Part shown: positions 7,922 to 14,838 of the stretch, one piece after another
How positions within the stretch are numbered: the first letter of the stretch is position 1
Layout of the letters: each line of letters begins with the position of its first letter
NCBI GenBank assembly: GCA_019100305.1
Contig: JAHRHW010000060.1
Span: 1-14,838 of the forward strand
Origin: Candidatus Thiodiazotropha taylori
GTDB lineage: Bacteria > Pseudomonadota > Gammaproteobacteria > Chromatiales > Chromatiaceae
Reading direction: 5' to 3'
Length of the DNA stretch: 14,838 nt
The notes under the pieces: generated by a model
Databases searched by the model: none
What the model was told of the DNA's origin: nothing
Seen by the model: the letters and a program-made list of their open reading frames with translations, nothing else
Translations under genes and position numbers: made by a program

Positions 7922-10089
7922 GGGGCTGCCAGCAGGGCCTGGATCAGCACCGGCTCGACACTCTCTGCCTTCAGGTAGCCTGCCGGCTCCTGCAAAGGAA
8001 AGCTGTGGGTTGGCCCGAGTGAGAGGATCAGGTTGTCCTCATTGGCCGCTGCCTGCAGTTCAAAGTTGAAACGGCGGCAGAAGCGTTTGCGCAGCGACAG
8101 CCCCCAGGCCTTGTTGATGCGGGAGCCAAAAGGGGCATGGATCACGAAGTGCATGTCCCCGGTTTCGTCGAAGAAGCGCTCGAAGACGATGCGCTGCTGA
8201 CTCGGCACCAGGCCGAACAGGGTCTTGGTTGCTGTCAGGTAGTCGACCAGCTGTTCAGCGGCACCGGCTTGAAGTTTCAATTCCTGCTGCAGGTAGTCAA
8301 GCGCTGCCGGCTGGCCCTCATCCAGCAGGGCGTCGAGTGTCTCACGCAGGCGCGAGACTGCCAGGGAGAGCTCGTCACTGCGCCCCGGTGCCTCGCCGAA
8401 CCAGAAGGGGATGCTGGGGGGCAGGCCGTGGGCGTCCTCCACGAACACCCGGCCCTGTTCGATCTTCAGCATCCGGTAGGAGAAGTTGCCTAGCTGAAAG
8501 ATATCCCCGGGCATGCTCTCAAAGGCGAAATCCTCGTTGAGACTACCAACGAAGAGTCCTTCGGGCTGCAGGATCACGTCGTAGTCGAACTGATCCGGAA
8601 TAGCGCCGCCATTGGTGATGGCGGTGAGGCGGGCATTGCGTCGCGGGCGCAGTTTGCCGTTGACCCCATCCCGATGCAGGTAAGCACCCCGCCTTCCGCG
8701 CCGGGTATGGAAGCCGTCCGCCAGCATCTGCACCACTTCCAGGAAGCTCTGCTGGGAGAGCTTTCGATAGGGGTAGGCGCATCTAAACCTCCGGTAGAGT
8801 TCCTGCTCCTGCCACTCCCGGGTGGAGACTTCGGCGATGATCTGCTGGGCCAGCACATCCAATGGTTGATCCGGGATCGGAATCCGGTCGAGTTCGTCCC
8901 GGCGGATTGCATCGAGCATCGCCACCGATTCCACCAGGTCGTCACGGCTGAGTGGGAACAGCCTCGCCTTGGGTATACCATTGAGGTGGTGACCCGAGCG
9001 ACCCGCCCGCTGCAGGAAGGTGGCAATGCGATGGGGGGAGCCCATCTGACAGACCAGATCCACCTCACCGATATCGATACCGAGTTCCAGAGAGGCGGTG
9101 GCCACCAGTGCCCGCAGGGAGCCGGCTTTCAGACGCTGCTCCGCATCGAGCCGATGCTCCTTCGCCAGGCTGCCATGGTGAGAGGTCACCGCCTCGTCGC
9201 CCAGTTTGTCAGCCAGGGCAGCGGCCGCTCGTTCCGCCAGACGCCGGGTGTTGACGAAGATCAGGGTGGTACGGTGTTGGTTGATCAGATGTTCCAGGTG
9301 GCGGTAGATCTCGTCCCAGGCCTCGTTGGCCATCACCGCCTCCATGGGTGAGCCGGTGATCTCGATCGCCAGATCCCGCTGGCGGACATGGCCGGTGTCG
9401 ATAATCGTGCAGCCATTCCGGGAGGTGTCCTGCTGCGCTCCGGTGAGAAAGCTGGCCATCACTTCGATGGGTTTCTGGGTGGCGGAGATGCCGATTCTCA
9501 CCGGTGGTCTGTCACAAAGTGAACTCAATCGTTCCAGACTCAGGCTCAGATGGGCACCCCGTTTGTTTCCCGCCAGGGCGTGGATCTCATCGACGATCAC
9601 ACTGCGTACCGACTTCAGCATCTCACGCCCTGAGTCTGAAGTGAGCAGGATGTAGAGGGACTCAGGCGTGGTTACCAGAATATGGGGTGGCGAGCGTTTC
9701 ATCATTGTCCGCTCGGACTGACTGGTATCGCCGGTACGCACCATGGCGCGAATCGGCACATCCGGGTAGCCCATCTCCAGCAGCGAGTCACGGATGCCGT
9801 TCAACGGCAGTTCCAGATTCTTATGGATGTCATTGGAGAGCGCTTTCAACGGCGAGACATAGAGCACCGTGGTCTCATCCGCCAGAGGCATGCTCAAACC
9901 CTGCTGAACCAGATGATCGATCGCCGCCAGAAAGGCGGCCAGGGTTTTACCCGAACCGGTGGGGGCGGAGATCAAAGTGTTCTTTTCAGCCTGTATCGCA
10001 GGCCAGGCCAATGACTGAACTTCGGAAGGGGATCCGAAATGCTGTTCAAACCAGCGGGTGACTGCAGGGTGAAAGTGAAAGGATGACAT
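7696..10089 (-). CDS. lhr: Lhr helicase, N-terminal fragment (helicase core)
   Basis: This frame encodes 797 residues, of which 1-723 are true Lhr sequence and the last 74 are out of frame. It begins at ATG 10089 (MSSFHFHPAVTRWFEQHF) with AGAAG close upstream. The superfamily 2 helicase motifs are all present. They are the Q-motif-like PSEVQSLAWP (21-30), Walker A APTGSGKT (42-49), TPES (141-144), the Walker B-type box DEIH (167-170), SAT (202-204), and in the second RecA domain the RAGRSGH motif (361-367). After about residue 400 comes the winged-helix/linker region of the Lhr core, with GAYLHRDGVNGKLRPRRNAR and later HAPFGSRINKAWGLSLRKRF. The break falls inside the Lhr core, so this fragment alone lacks the end of the core as well as the C-terminal half. 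Confidence 0.9.
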   Translation of the reverse strand: MSSFHFHPAVTRWFEQHFGSPSEVQSLAWPAIQAEKNTLISAPTGSGKTLAAFLAAIDHLVQQGLSMPLADETTVLYVSPLKALSNDIHKNLELPLNGIRDSLLEMGYPDVPIRAMVRTGDTSQSERTMMKRSPPHILVTTPESLYILLTSDSGREMLKSVRSVIVDEIHALAGNKRGAHLSLSLERLSSLCDRPPVRIGISATQKPIEVMASFLTGAQQDTSRNGCTIIDTGHVRQRDLAIEITGSPMEAVMANEAWDEIYRHLEHLINQHRTTLIFVNTRRLAERAAAALADKLGDEAVTSHHGSLAKEHRLDAEQRLKAGSLRALVATASLELGIDIGEVDLVCQMGSPHRIATFLQRAGRSGHHLNGIPKARLFPLSRDDLVESVAMLDAIRRDELDRIPIPDQPLDVLAQQIIAEVSTREWQEQELYRRFRCAYPYRKLSQQSFLEVVQMLADGFHTRRGRRGAYLHRDGVNGKLRPRRNARLTAITNGGAIPDQFDYDVILQPEGLFVGSLNEDFAFESMPGDIFQLGNFSYRMLKIEQGRVFVEDAHGLPPSIPFWFGEAPGRSDELSLAVSRLRETLDALLDEGQPAALDYLQQELKLQAGAAEQLVDYLTATKTLFGLVPSQQRIVFERFFDETGDMHFVIHAPFGSRINKAWGLSLRKRFCRRFNFELQAAANEDNLILSLGPTHSFPLQEPAGYLKAESVEPVLIQALLAAPCFPPAGAGSPISLWRCLGCATANGYPPPSNATTRKIWWRWCSRTSSPASRISRESGRYPTTRWLIRCCRTACES

Positions 10090-10247
10090 CTTCTAATGAT
10101 ACTCCATAGAGAAAAATAGATGCCCTGAAATCTAAATTAAGACAGATTTTCAATTGATTAAGTTGGCGTATGGGTAATCCCTAGTAGTCAAACAAGCGTT
10201 CGCTGAGATAAGGTCAAAACAACCATAAGAAGGCAGCGGAGGGACCC

Positions 10248-10916
10248 GTGAGTACGCCGAATCTCTACACAAACAGCGCCCCAACCCAGTCATACACGGC
10301 AGTTAACCGTGGCATCGGCAGCGCGCAACAATCCGAGGGCGAGACCCTCTTTCAACAGGCCAGTCAGAGTCATCAGCCGGATGTTCTGATCAAGCGCCAA
10401 TTTGATCAGTGCAATCAGAGTCAGAAAAGCAAACTCGCCAATGAGTTCATCTCACGAGCCGGCCGTGAGGGTATCAGTCAACTGGCGGCTACCCCGGATG
10501 GGTGGCATGCCCTGGCAGTGGTCTACGATCATGCAGGTAGTGATGGCAGAAGGATGATGTGTCAGGTGCATGAGGAGCAGGGGAATACGGCTGTTGATTA
10601 CACGACTGAAAGTGAACTTGTATGTACTGTACAGTCAGTTCAGAAAGTAGAGAGATCCCCGGAAGAACAATATCTGGATAAACTGACGAAACAATATGCG
10701 GATCACAAAAGTAGTGACATGCCACTTCCTCCATCTGAATCCCTTGGGTTACGTAGTGAGATCGAGCGGGTCAGTGAGATACTCAATCCTGGTCAGCAGA
10801 ATATGTGGGGTGAGTACACACCACAAGAGAAGTCACCATTTCAAAGGATCAACCAGGAAAGAAAGAAGAAACAAGAACGGGCACTGTTTGAAAAGAAGAA
10901 TAAGAACAGCCATTAA
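10248..10916 (+). CDS. Hypothetical protein, 222 residues, unrecognised
   Basis: I do not recognise this protein. The start is GTG 10248, chosen because GGAGGG (10238-10243) lies four bases upstream, a strong ribosome binding site. There is no signal peptide and no membrane segment. The N-terminus (1-45) is rich in Ser, Thr, Gln and Asn and looks disordered. A central part (about 46-130) looks folded: a helix FISRAGREGISQLAATPDGW, then the strand-like ALAVVYDHAG and later DYTTESELVCTVQS. Residues 131-222 are charged and Pro/Gln-rich, ending in a basic tail (ERKKKQERALFEKKNKNSH). Cysteines are at about 55, 105 and 126. GC drops in the 3' half (42% and 33% in two counted 60-base blocks, against 65% in a block of lhr), which suggests acquisition from elsewhere or weak constraint. 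A secreted effector or adaptor is possible but not shown. No clear promoter was found upstream. Confidence 0.75.
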   Translation: MSTPNLYTNSAPTQSYTAVNRGIGSAQQSEGETLFQQASQSHQPDVLIKRQFDQCNQSQKSKLANEFISRAGREGISQLAATPDGWHALAVVYDHAGSDGRRMMCQVHEEQGNTAVDYTTESELVCTVQSVQKVERSPEEQYLDKLTKQYADHKSSDMPLPPSESLGLRSEIERVSEILNPGQQNMWGEYTPQEKSPFQRINQERKKKQERALFEKKNKNSH

Positions 10917-10997
10917 TTAATAACGAACAATTAGTTGGCTCAGGTTTAAGGTGCCAGTGATATACAGCTTTATATGAATGATTCTTAAGAGGGATGA

Positions 10998-11056
10998 TTT
11001 AGGCTCAGAGAGCAAACGCTATTGTGAAGTAGCGTATGATGCTCTCTGACCCTAAA
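10998..11056. repeat. Long imperfect inverted repeat between convergent genes
   Basis: Three nested arms pair: TTTAGG (10998-11003) with CCTAAA (11051-11056), TCAGAGAGCA (11005-11014) with TGCTCTCTGA (11040-11049), and ACGCTA (11016-11021) with TAGCGT (11030-11035). There is one C-C mismatch and a small internal loop, around an eight-base loop. It lies between the stops of two convergent genes, where a bidirectional terminator would be expected. Neither strand has a T tract after the stem, so it is not a typical intrinsic terminator. Its ends match those of the hairpin at 3626-3647. Confidence 0.7.
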
Positions 11057-11080
11057 AGAACCATATACGATCCAGTAGAA

Positions 11081-13762
11081 CTACAAGTCGATCACAACCT
11101 GCTTAATGCTGTTGTCTTCCGGATAAGGAGTAACCTGGAAGTAGAGCGACTTCATCAGGTCGAGCATCTTGAAGTTGTTGCTCAACACTTCACCCTCCAT
11201 TCTCTCAAGACCACGATCTCTGGCGATCTCCATCAGGTGGTTCATCAGCTTGTGACCGATCCCCTGACGCTGCCACTCATCGGCGACCACCAGGGCAAAC
11301 TCACAGCTGCGCTTGTCGGGATTGATCACATAGCGCGCAACCCCCAGCTCCACCTCATGGTGTTCATCCTCAGTTACCGCAATCAGTGCCATTTCGTTGT
11401 GATAGTCGATCTGGGTGAAGCGGGTCAGCATCTCAGGTGTCAGTTCCTGAATGGAACTCATGAAGCGGAAATACTTGGCCTCGTTGGAGAGCTGACGTGT
11501 GAAGTTCTGCTCCAGGTCTGCATCTTCCGGCCGGATCGGGCGGATTACAATGTTGATGCCGTTGGGTAGCTGGGTACGGGTGACCAGGTTGACCGGGTAG
11601 GGATGGATCGCCAGGTGGTGGTACGGATCGGTTGAGGGGCGCGGGTAGTTGACCCGGATCCTGGCATCCACCGCCACGGCGCCCTGATCATCGAGAATCA
11701 GCGGATTGATATCCATCTCTTGAATCCAGGGCAGCTCACAGGCCATGCTGGAGACACGCAGCAGCACATCCACTAAGGCTTCCCGGTTGGCAGCGGGCAT
11801 GTGTCTGAACTGGTCGAGCATCTTCGATGCCTTGGTGCGATCGATCAGATCACTGGCCAGGCGCCGGTTGAGTGGCGGCAGGGCAATCGCCGAATCACCC
11901 ATCACTTCGACCGTGGTACCGCCGCTGCCAAAGCTGATCACCGGACCAAACACTGGATCCCTGACGATACCAATCAGCAGCTCCCGACCATTCGGGCTCT
12001 GATACATCTGCTCAACCGTTACACCTTCGATCGTTGCTTGCGGACGGGTCTCTTTAACCTGCTCGATCAGATCCCGGTAGTTGGTGCGAACCGCCTGGGC
12101 ATTGTTGATGTTGAGACGGATACCACCGGCATCGGATTTATGGGAGATGTCCGGTGAGAAGATCTTCATCGCCACCGGAAAACCGATCGATTCAGCCAGG
12201 ATCAAAGCTTCGTTGGCGGAGCGTGCAATGCCGTTGCGTACCGCATTGATGCGGAAGGCGCCGAGCAGTGCAAAGGATTCCGGTTCGGAGAGGACTTTGC
12301 GCTGTTCCGATAGAGCACTTTCGATGATCAACCGGGCACCCTCGGCGTCAGGCTGTTCATGGCGTCTGGAGCTCTTTGCCGGGGTTTGCAGCAGTAAGCG
12401 CTGATTCTCCTGATGGGATGAGAGATAGTAGAAAGCGTCAACCGCATTCTCCAGCGTGCGGAAGGAGGGCAGTTTCGCGTTGTTGAACAGCTTGCGCGCA
12501 TTCTCGATCTGCTTGCCACCCATCCAACTGGTCAGGATCGGCTTCTTATGTTTATCTGCCAGATCGATCAGCTCCTGCGCCACCGCATCGGGTTGGGTCA
12601 TCGCCTGTGGGGTGAGGATGACGATGGTGCCATCGACGCCCGGATCGTTGAGGCAGATATCCACGGCAGCCCGATAGCGCTCCGGTGGTGCTTCACCAAT
12701 GATGTCCACTGGATTGCCGTGAGACCAGACTTCCGGCAGGGCTTCATTGAGTGCCTTGATGGTATCGTCGTTGAAAGTTGCCAGCTCGATATCCAGATCG
12801 GAGGCCCGATCGGCCGCCATCACACCTGGGCCACCACCATTGGTGATGATCGCCAGTTTGTTGCCATACACCCGGTATCTGGAAGAGAGTGCCTTGGCCG
12901 CTGAAAAGAGCTGGGAGATGGTCTCCACACGCAATACACCGGATCGTGACAGGGCGGCAGAGAAAGTCTCGTCGCTACCCACCAGGGCGCCGGTGTGGGA
13001 CATGGAAGCTTCCGCGCCGGCAGCGTGGCGTCCCACCTTCAACACGATAACCGGTTTGATGCGCGCCGCAGCACGCAGTCCGCTCATGAACCGGCGGGCA
13101 TTCTTGATGCCCTCCACATAGAGCAGAATACTGTCGGTTTTCGGATCGGCTACCAGGTAATCCAGGTAGTCACCGAAATCGAGATCTGCTGAGATACCGG
13201 TGGAGATCACCGTGGAGAATCCGATGTCGTTGGTCTCCGCCCAATCGAGGATCGCGGTGCAGATCGCACCGGACTGGGAGACCAGGGCGAGATTCCCCGG
13301 CTTGGCGTTATTGTTGCCGAAGGTGATGTTAATCCCCTGGTCGGGACGGATCAGGCCGAGACAGTTTGGTCCGATAAAACGAATGCCGAACTCCTTGGCG
13401 ACTTCGACTACCCGCTCTTCCAGACGCAGGCCGGCGGATCCGGATTCTCTGAATCCGGCAGACAGGATGATCATGGTTTTTACACCATGCAGACCGCAGG
13501 CCTCGACAATCGCTGGAATGGTTTTGGCCGGTGTTGCAACGACCACCAATTCAACCGGCTTGCCGATCTCGTCGATCGACTTGTAGGCTTTGATTCCCTG
13601 GATCTCCTCATGCTTCGGATTGATTGGATAGATAGCGCCTTTGTAACCGCAAGAGATCAGATTTCGAAATACCACTTCGCCAACCGAGTTTTCCCTTTCA
13701 CTGGCTCCAAACATGGCGACGCTTTTTGGTGAGAATAGAGGGGTTAAATAGTGTGATTGCAT
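11081..13762 (-). CDS. Bifunctional acyl-CoA synthetase (NDP-forming)-like / GNAT acetyltransferase, Pat/YfiQ family
   Basis: The 893 residues combine three parts. An N-terminal CoA-binding Rossmann domain and succinyl-CoA-ligase-like domains span about 1-450 (FSPKSVAMFGAS at 10-21; FIGPNCLG at 129-136; VSQSGAI at 161-167). An ATP-grasp domain spans about 470-705 (SPDISHKSDAGG, 536-547). A GNAT domain follows (about 733-893) with the acetyl-CoA loop QRQGIG (831-836) and Glu821 at the position of the general base of Salmonella Pat. Pat enzymes acetylate lysines, notably of acetyl-CoA synthetase. Unusually for Pat, SHTG (255-258) keeps the histidine phosphorylated in ADP-forming acyl-CoA synthetases (His257 in the Pyrococcus alpha subunit). 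The ligase half may therefore be active. ATG 13762 has TGGA upstream. It is head to head with a deacetylase gene. Confidence 0.92.
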   Translation of the reverse strand: MQSHYLTPLFSPKSVAMFGASERENSVGEVVFRNLISCGYKGAIYPINPKHEEIQGIKAYKSIDEIGKPVELVVVATPAKTIPAIVEACGLHGVKTMIILSAGFRESGSAGLRLEERVVEVAKEFGIRFIGPNCLGLIRPDQGINITFGNNNAKPGNLALVSQSGAICTAILDWAETNDIGFSTVISTGISADLDFGDYLDYLVADPKTDSILLYVEGIKNARRFMSGLRAAARIKPVIVLKVGRHAAGAEASMSHTGALVGSDETFSAALSRSGVLRVETISQLFSAAKALSSRYRVYGNKLAIITNGGGPGVMAADRASDLDIELATFNDDTIKALNEALPEVWSHGNPVDIIGEAPPERYRAAVDICLNDPGVDGTIVILTPQAMTQPDAVAQELIDLADKHKKPILTSWMGGKQIENARKLFNNAKLPSFRTLENAVDAFYYLSSHQENQRLLLQTPAKSSRRHEQPDAEGARLIIESALSEQRKVLSEPESFALLGAFRINAVRNGIARSANEALILAESIGFPVAMKIFSPDISHKSDAGGIRLNINNAQAVRTNYRDLIEQVKETRPQATIEGVTVEQMYQSPNGRELLIGIVRDPVFGPVISFGSGGTTVEVMGDSAIALPPLNRRLASDLIDRTKASKMLDQFRHMPAANREALVDVLLRVSSMACELPWIQEMDINPLILDDQGAVAVDARIRVNYPRPSTDPYHHLAIHPYPVNLVTRTQLPNGINIVIRPIRPEDADLEQNFTRQLSNEAKYFRFMSSIQELTPEMLTRFTQIDYHNEMALIAVTEDEHHEVELGVARYVINPDKRSCEFALVVADEWQRQGIGHKLMNHLMEIARDRGLERMEGEVLSNNFKMLDLMKSLYFQVTPYPEDNSIKQVVIDL

Positions 13763-13835
13763 GAGTTCCAGCCTATTGAACTTCAGGTGAAAAATAGTGA
13801 GAGTACATGTCCGTTGTTACTCACAGAGGCACGGT

Positions 13836-13863
13836 GTGATAGTCTGAATTAAAGCATATCCAA
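13836..13863 (-). promoter_or_regulatory. Possible promoter of the acetyltransferase gene
   Basis: On the minus strand TTGGAT (plus 13858-13863) and TATCAC (plus 13836-13841) are separated by 16 bases, each matching four of six sigma-70 consensus bases. The start codon lies about 73 bases downstream. This is only a moderate match. Confidence 0.3.
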
Positions 13864-13873
13864 GGTGACGTCG

Positions 13874-13927
13874 ATGAGCACTCAGGTTATCGGCATGAGT
13901 GGTTGTAAGTTTACCGTTAATAAATGA
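13874..13927 (+). CDS. Possible 17-residue small ORF upstream of the deacetylase
   Basis: ATG 13874 opens a 17-codon frame (MSTQVIGMSGCKFTVNK) ending at TGA 13925-13927. AAGGTGA (13862-13868) lies five bases upstream, a good ribosome binding site for so short a frame. The frame lies upstream of the -10 proposed for the deacetylase, so it would need another promoter. Chance is a fair explanation. Confidence 0.2.
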   Translation: MSTQVIGMSGCKFTVNK

Positions 13928-13943
13928 CAAATTCTTTACTTAA

Positions 13944-13969
13944 GTGACGGTTTTAAAAGATCTTATAAT
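13944..13969 (+). promoter_or_regulatory. Probable promoter (-10) of the deacetylase gene
   Basis: A perfect TATAAT at 13964-13969 lies 48 bases before the GTG start. The -35 is unclear: GTGACG (13944-13949) is only 14 bases away, and TAAGTG with the right 17-base spacing is a poor match. A weak or activator-dependent promoter is likely. Confidence 0.45.
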
Positions 13970-14017
13970 GAGTATTTGGCTGCTTAATGAAGTGGTCATA
14001 TCGTTTGGGGGTATTTT

Positions 14018-14838
14018 GTGAGAACGGCCTATATTACCCACCCTGATTGCCTCAATCATGACACGGGTGTGGGACATCCTGAAAACGCTTCAAGACTGCA
14101 GGCGATCGATGATCGTTTGATGGCGGCGCAGCTTTACGATTTTCTGCGCCACTATGATGCGCCGGAGGTTACCCGGCAACAGTTGCTGCGCTGTCACGAC
14201 GAGGCTTATCTGAACCAAGTTGAAAAACTGATGCCCGAAACGGGGCATGCCCATCTCGATCCGGATACGGTGGTGAGTCCACTGAGTCTGCAGGCCGCCA
14301 AACGGGCTGCGGGTGCTGTGATCAAAGGGGTCGATCTGATCATGCAGGAGGGATTGAAAAATGCCTTCTGTTCTGTAAGACCGCCTGGCCACCATGCGGA
14401 GCGCATGAAGACCATGGGATTCTGTGTCTATGGTAATGCTTCAGTGGGTGCGGCACACGCCATGGCAGAGTATGGTCTGGAACGGGTGGCGATACTCGAC
14501 TTCGATGTCCATCATGGTAATGGCAGTGAAGATATCTTCCGTGACGACAGGCGGGTGATTGTCTGTTCGACTTTTCAGCACCCTTTCTATCCCTACACGG
14601 CAATTGAAGAGAGTCCGGACCACATTGTCTGTGCCCCATTGGAGGCGACTGCGAAAAGCGCTGAATTCAAAGCGGCGGTAACCGAACACTGGCTGCCGGC
14701 GCTGAATCACTTCAAGCCACAGATGATCTTTGTCTCGGCCGGATTCGATGCCCATGTGGAAGATGACATGTCAGGGGTCAGCCTGACCGAAGCGGACTAT
14801 CGTTGGGTTACCGAGCAGATCCTGAAGATTGCCGATGA
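14018..14838 (+). CDS. Histone deacetylase superfamily protein (AcuC/acetylpolyamine-amidohydrolase type), N-terminal part
   Basis: The frame runs from GTG 14018 to the right edge, giving 273 residues without the C-terminus. GGGGG (14007-14011) is the ribosome binding site. The start (RTAYITHPDCLNHDTGVGHPENASRL, in two parts) matches bacterial histone deacetylase homologues. The catalytic parts are present: RPPGHHAE (121-128) with the His125-His126 dyad, DFDVHHGNG (161-169) providing zinc ligands Asp163 and His165, and SAGFDAH (240-246) providing Asp244. Members are zinc hydrolases that remove acetyl groups from lysine (AcuC on acetyl-CoA synthetase), polyamines or other amides. The divergent Pat-like neighbour favours a protein-lysine substrate, but this is inference. 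The last active-site Tyr would lie beyond the window. Confidence 0.95.
   Translation, partial: MRTAYITHPDCLNHDTGVGHPENASRLQAIDDRLMAAQLYDFLRHYDAPEVTRQQLLRCHDEAYLNQVEKLMPETGHAHLDPDTVVSPLSLQAAKRAAGAVIKGVDLIMQEGLKNAFCSVRPPGHHAERMKTMGFCVYGNASVGAAHAMAEYGLERVAILDFDVHHGNGSEDIFRDDRRVIVCSTFQHPFYPYTAIEESPDHIVCAPLEATAKSAEFKAAVTEHWLPALNHFKPQMIFVSAGFDAHVEDDMSGVSLTEADYRWVTEQILKIAD

Larger units (their letters stand above)
5792..10089 (-). pseudogene. lhr: lhr, ATP-dependent helicase, interrupted by a one-base frameshift
   Basis: The two overlapping minus-strand frames 7696-10089 and 5792-7921 are halves of one Lhr helicase. At the junction the first frame reads LLAAP and then drifts into an unrelated tail. 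The other frame begins at exactly that point with MFPTRWRW, the sequence expected after LAAP in Lhr proteins. Adding one C to the four-C run (plus positions 7922-7925) joins them into a 1432-residue protein, of normal size for long proteobacterial Lhr. No other disruption was seen. As read, the gene makes no intact protein, but a homopolymer miscall is an equally good explanation. Long Lhr proteins act in DNA repair; the E. coli C-terminal region is reported to have a uracil-DNA glycosylase activity. Confidence 0.85.
13763..14017. other. Divergent intergenic regulatory region
   Basis: This 255-base spacer separates the divergent acetyltransferase and deacetylase genes and should hold both promoters. 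It also contains two short inverted repeats: GTGAG/CTCAC (13797-13801 and 13820-13824), near the acetyltransferase start, and CACTCA/TGAGTG (13879-13884 and 13896-13901), near the middle. Either could be an operator or a leader hairpin, but no known regulator site is recognised. Confidence 0.5.

Noticed and set aside
7919..7930. Programmed -1 ribosomal frameshift joining the two lhr frames
   Set aside because: The junction GCA-GCC-CCA-TGT has no canonical slippery heptamer, no obvious downstream structure was found, and Lhr is normally one continuous frame.
10998..11056. Standard intrinsic terminator between the convergent genes
   Set aside because: The stem is long enough, but neither strand has the T tract after it, so it is listed as a repeat.
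1..14838. CRISPR array, tRNA, rRNA, insertion sequence or known defence system
   Set aside because: No regularly spaced repeats, cloverleaf sequences, transposase or defence-gene motifs were seen on either strand.

Overview
The window looks like chromosome of a moderately GC-rich gammaproteobacterium. The order ypjD, ffh, rpsP, rimM, trmD, rplS is the arrangement known from Escherichia coli and relatives. The long Lhr helicase and the Pat-type acyl-CoA synthetase/GNAT protein also fit Gammaproteobacteria. The genus cannot be fixed from this sequence; a Chromatiales-like sulfur oxidiser is only a guess. No tRNA, rRNA, CRISPR array, insertion sequence or prophage gene was seen.

Layout. Positions 1-1022 (minus) hold the N-terminal 340 residues of a TPR-containing O-GlcNAc-transferase-like (GT41) glycosyltransferase that runs off the left edge. 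Upstream of it on the same strand is the membrane protein YpjD (1160-1954). Divergent from ypjD is the SRP GTPase gene ffh (2189-3586). A well-formed promoter then leads into the compact rpsP-rimM-trmD-rplS cluster (3746-5669), which makes ribosomal proteins S16 and L19, a 16S maturation factor and the tRNA m1G37 methyltransferase. A strong bidirectional terminator (5733-5765) separates this cluster from the convergent helicase gene lhr (5792-10089, minus).

lhr is broken in this sequence. A run of four C (minus strand) at 7922-7925 is one base short of what the reading frame needs. This splits a 1432-residue protein into overlapping 797- and 709-residue frames. Restoring one base gives a normal full-length Lhr, so this is either a recent mutation or a sequencing/assembly error.

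The right third is more accessory in character. An unrecognised 222-residue protein (10248-10916, plus), lower in GC than its neighbours, converges on a large bifunctional acyl-CoA synthetase (NDP-forming)/GNAT acetyltransferase (11081-13762, minus). A long imperfect hairpin lies between them; its outer bases match those of a second small hairpin after ffh. Divergent from the Pat-like gene, across a 255-base spacer, is a histone-deacetylase-superfamily gene (14018 to the right edge). A putative lysine acylation writer and eraser are therefore head to head. The writer keeps the phosphohistidine position (His256) of true ADP-forming acyl-CoA synthetases, a position where, as I recall, the E. coli Pat homologue has lost the histidine. 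This pair is the most interesting functional lead in the window.
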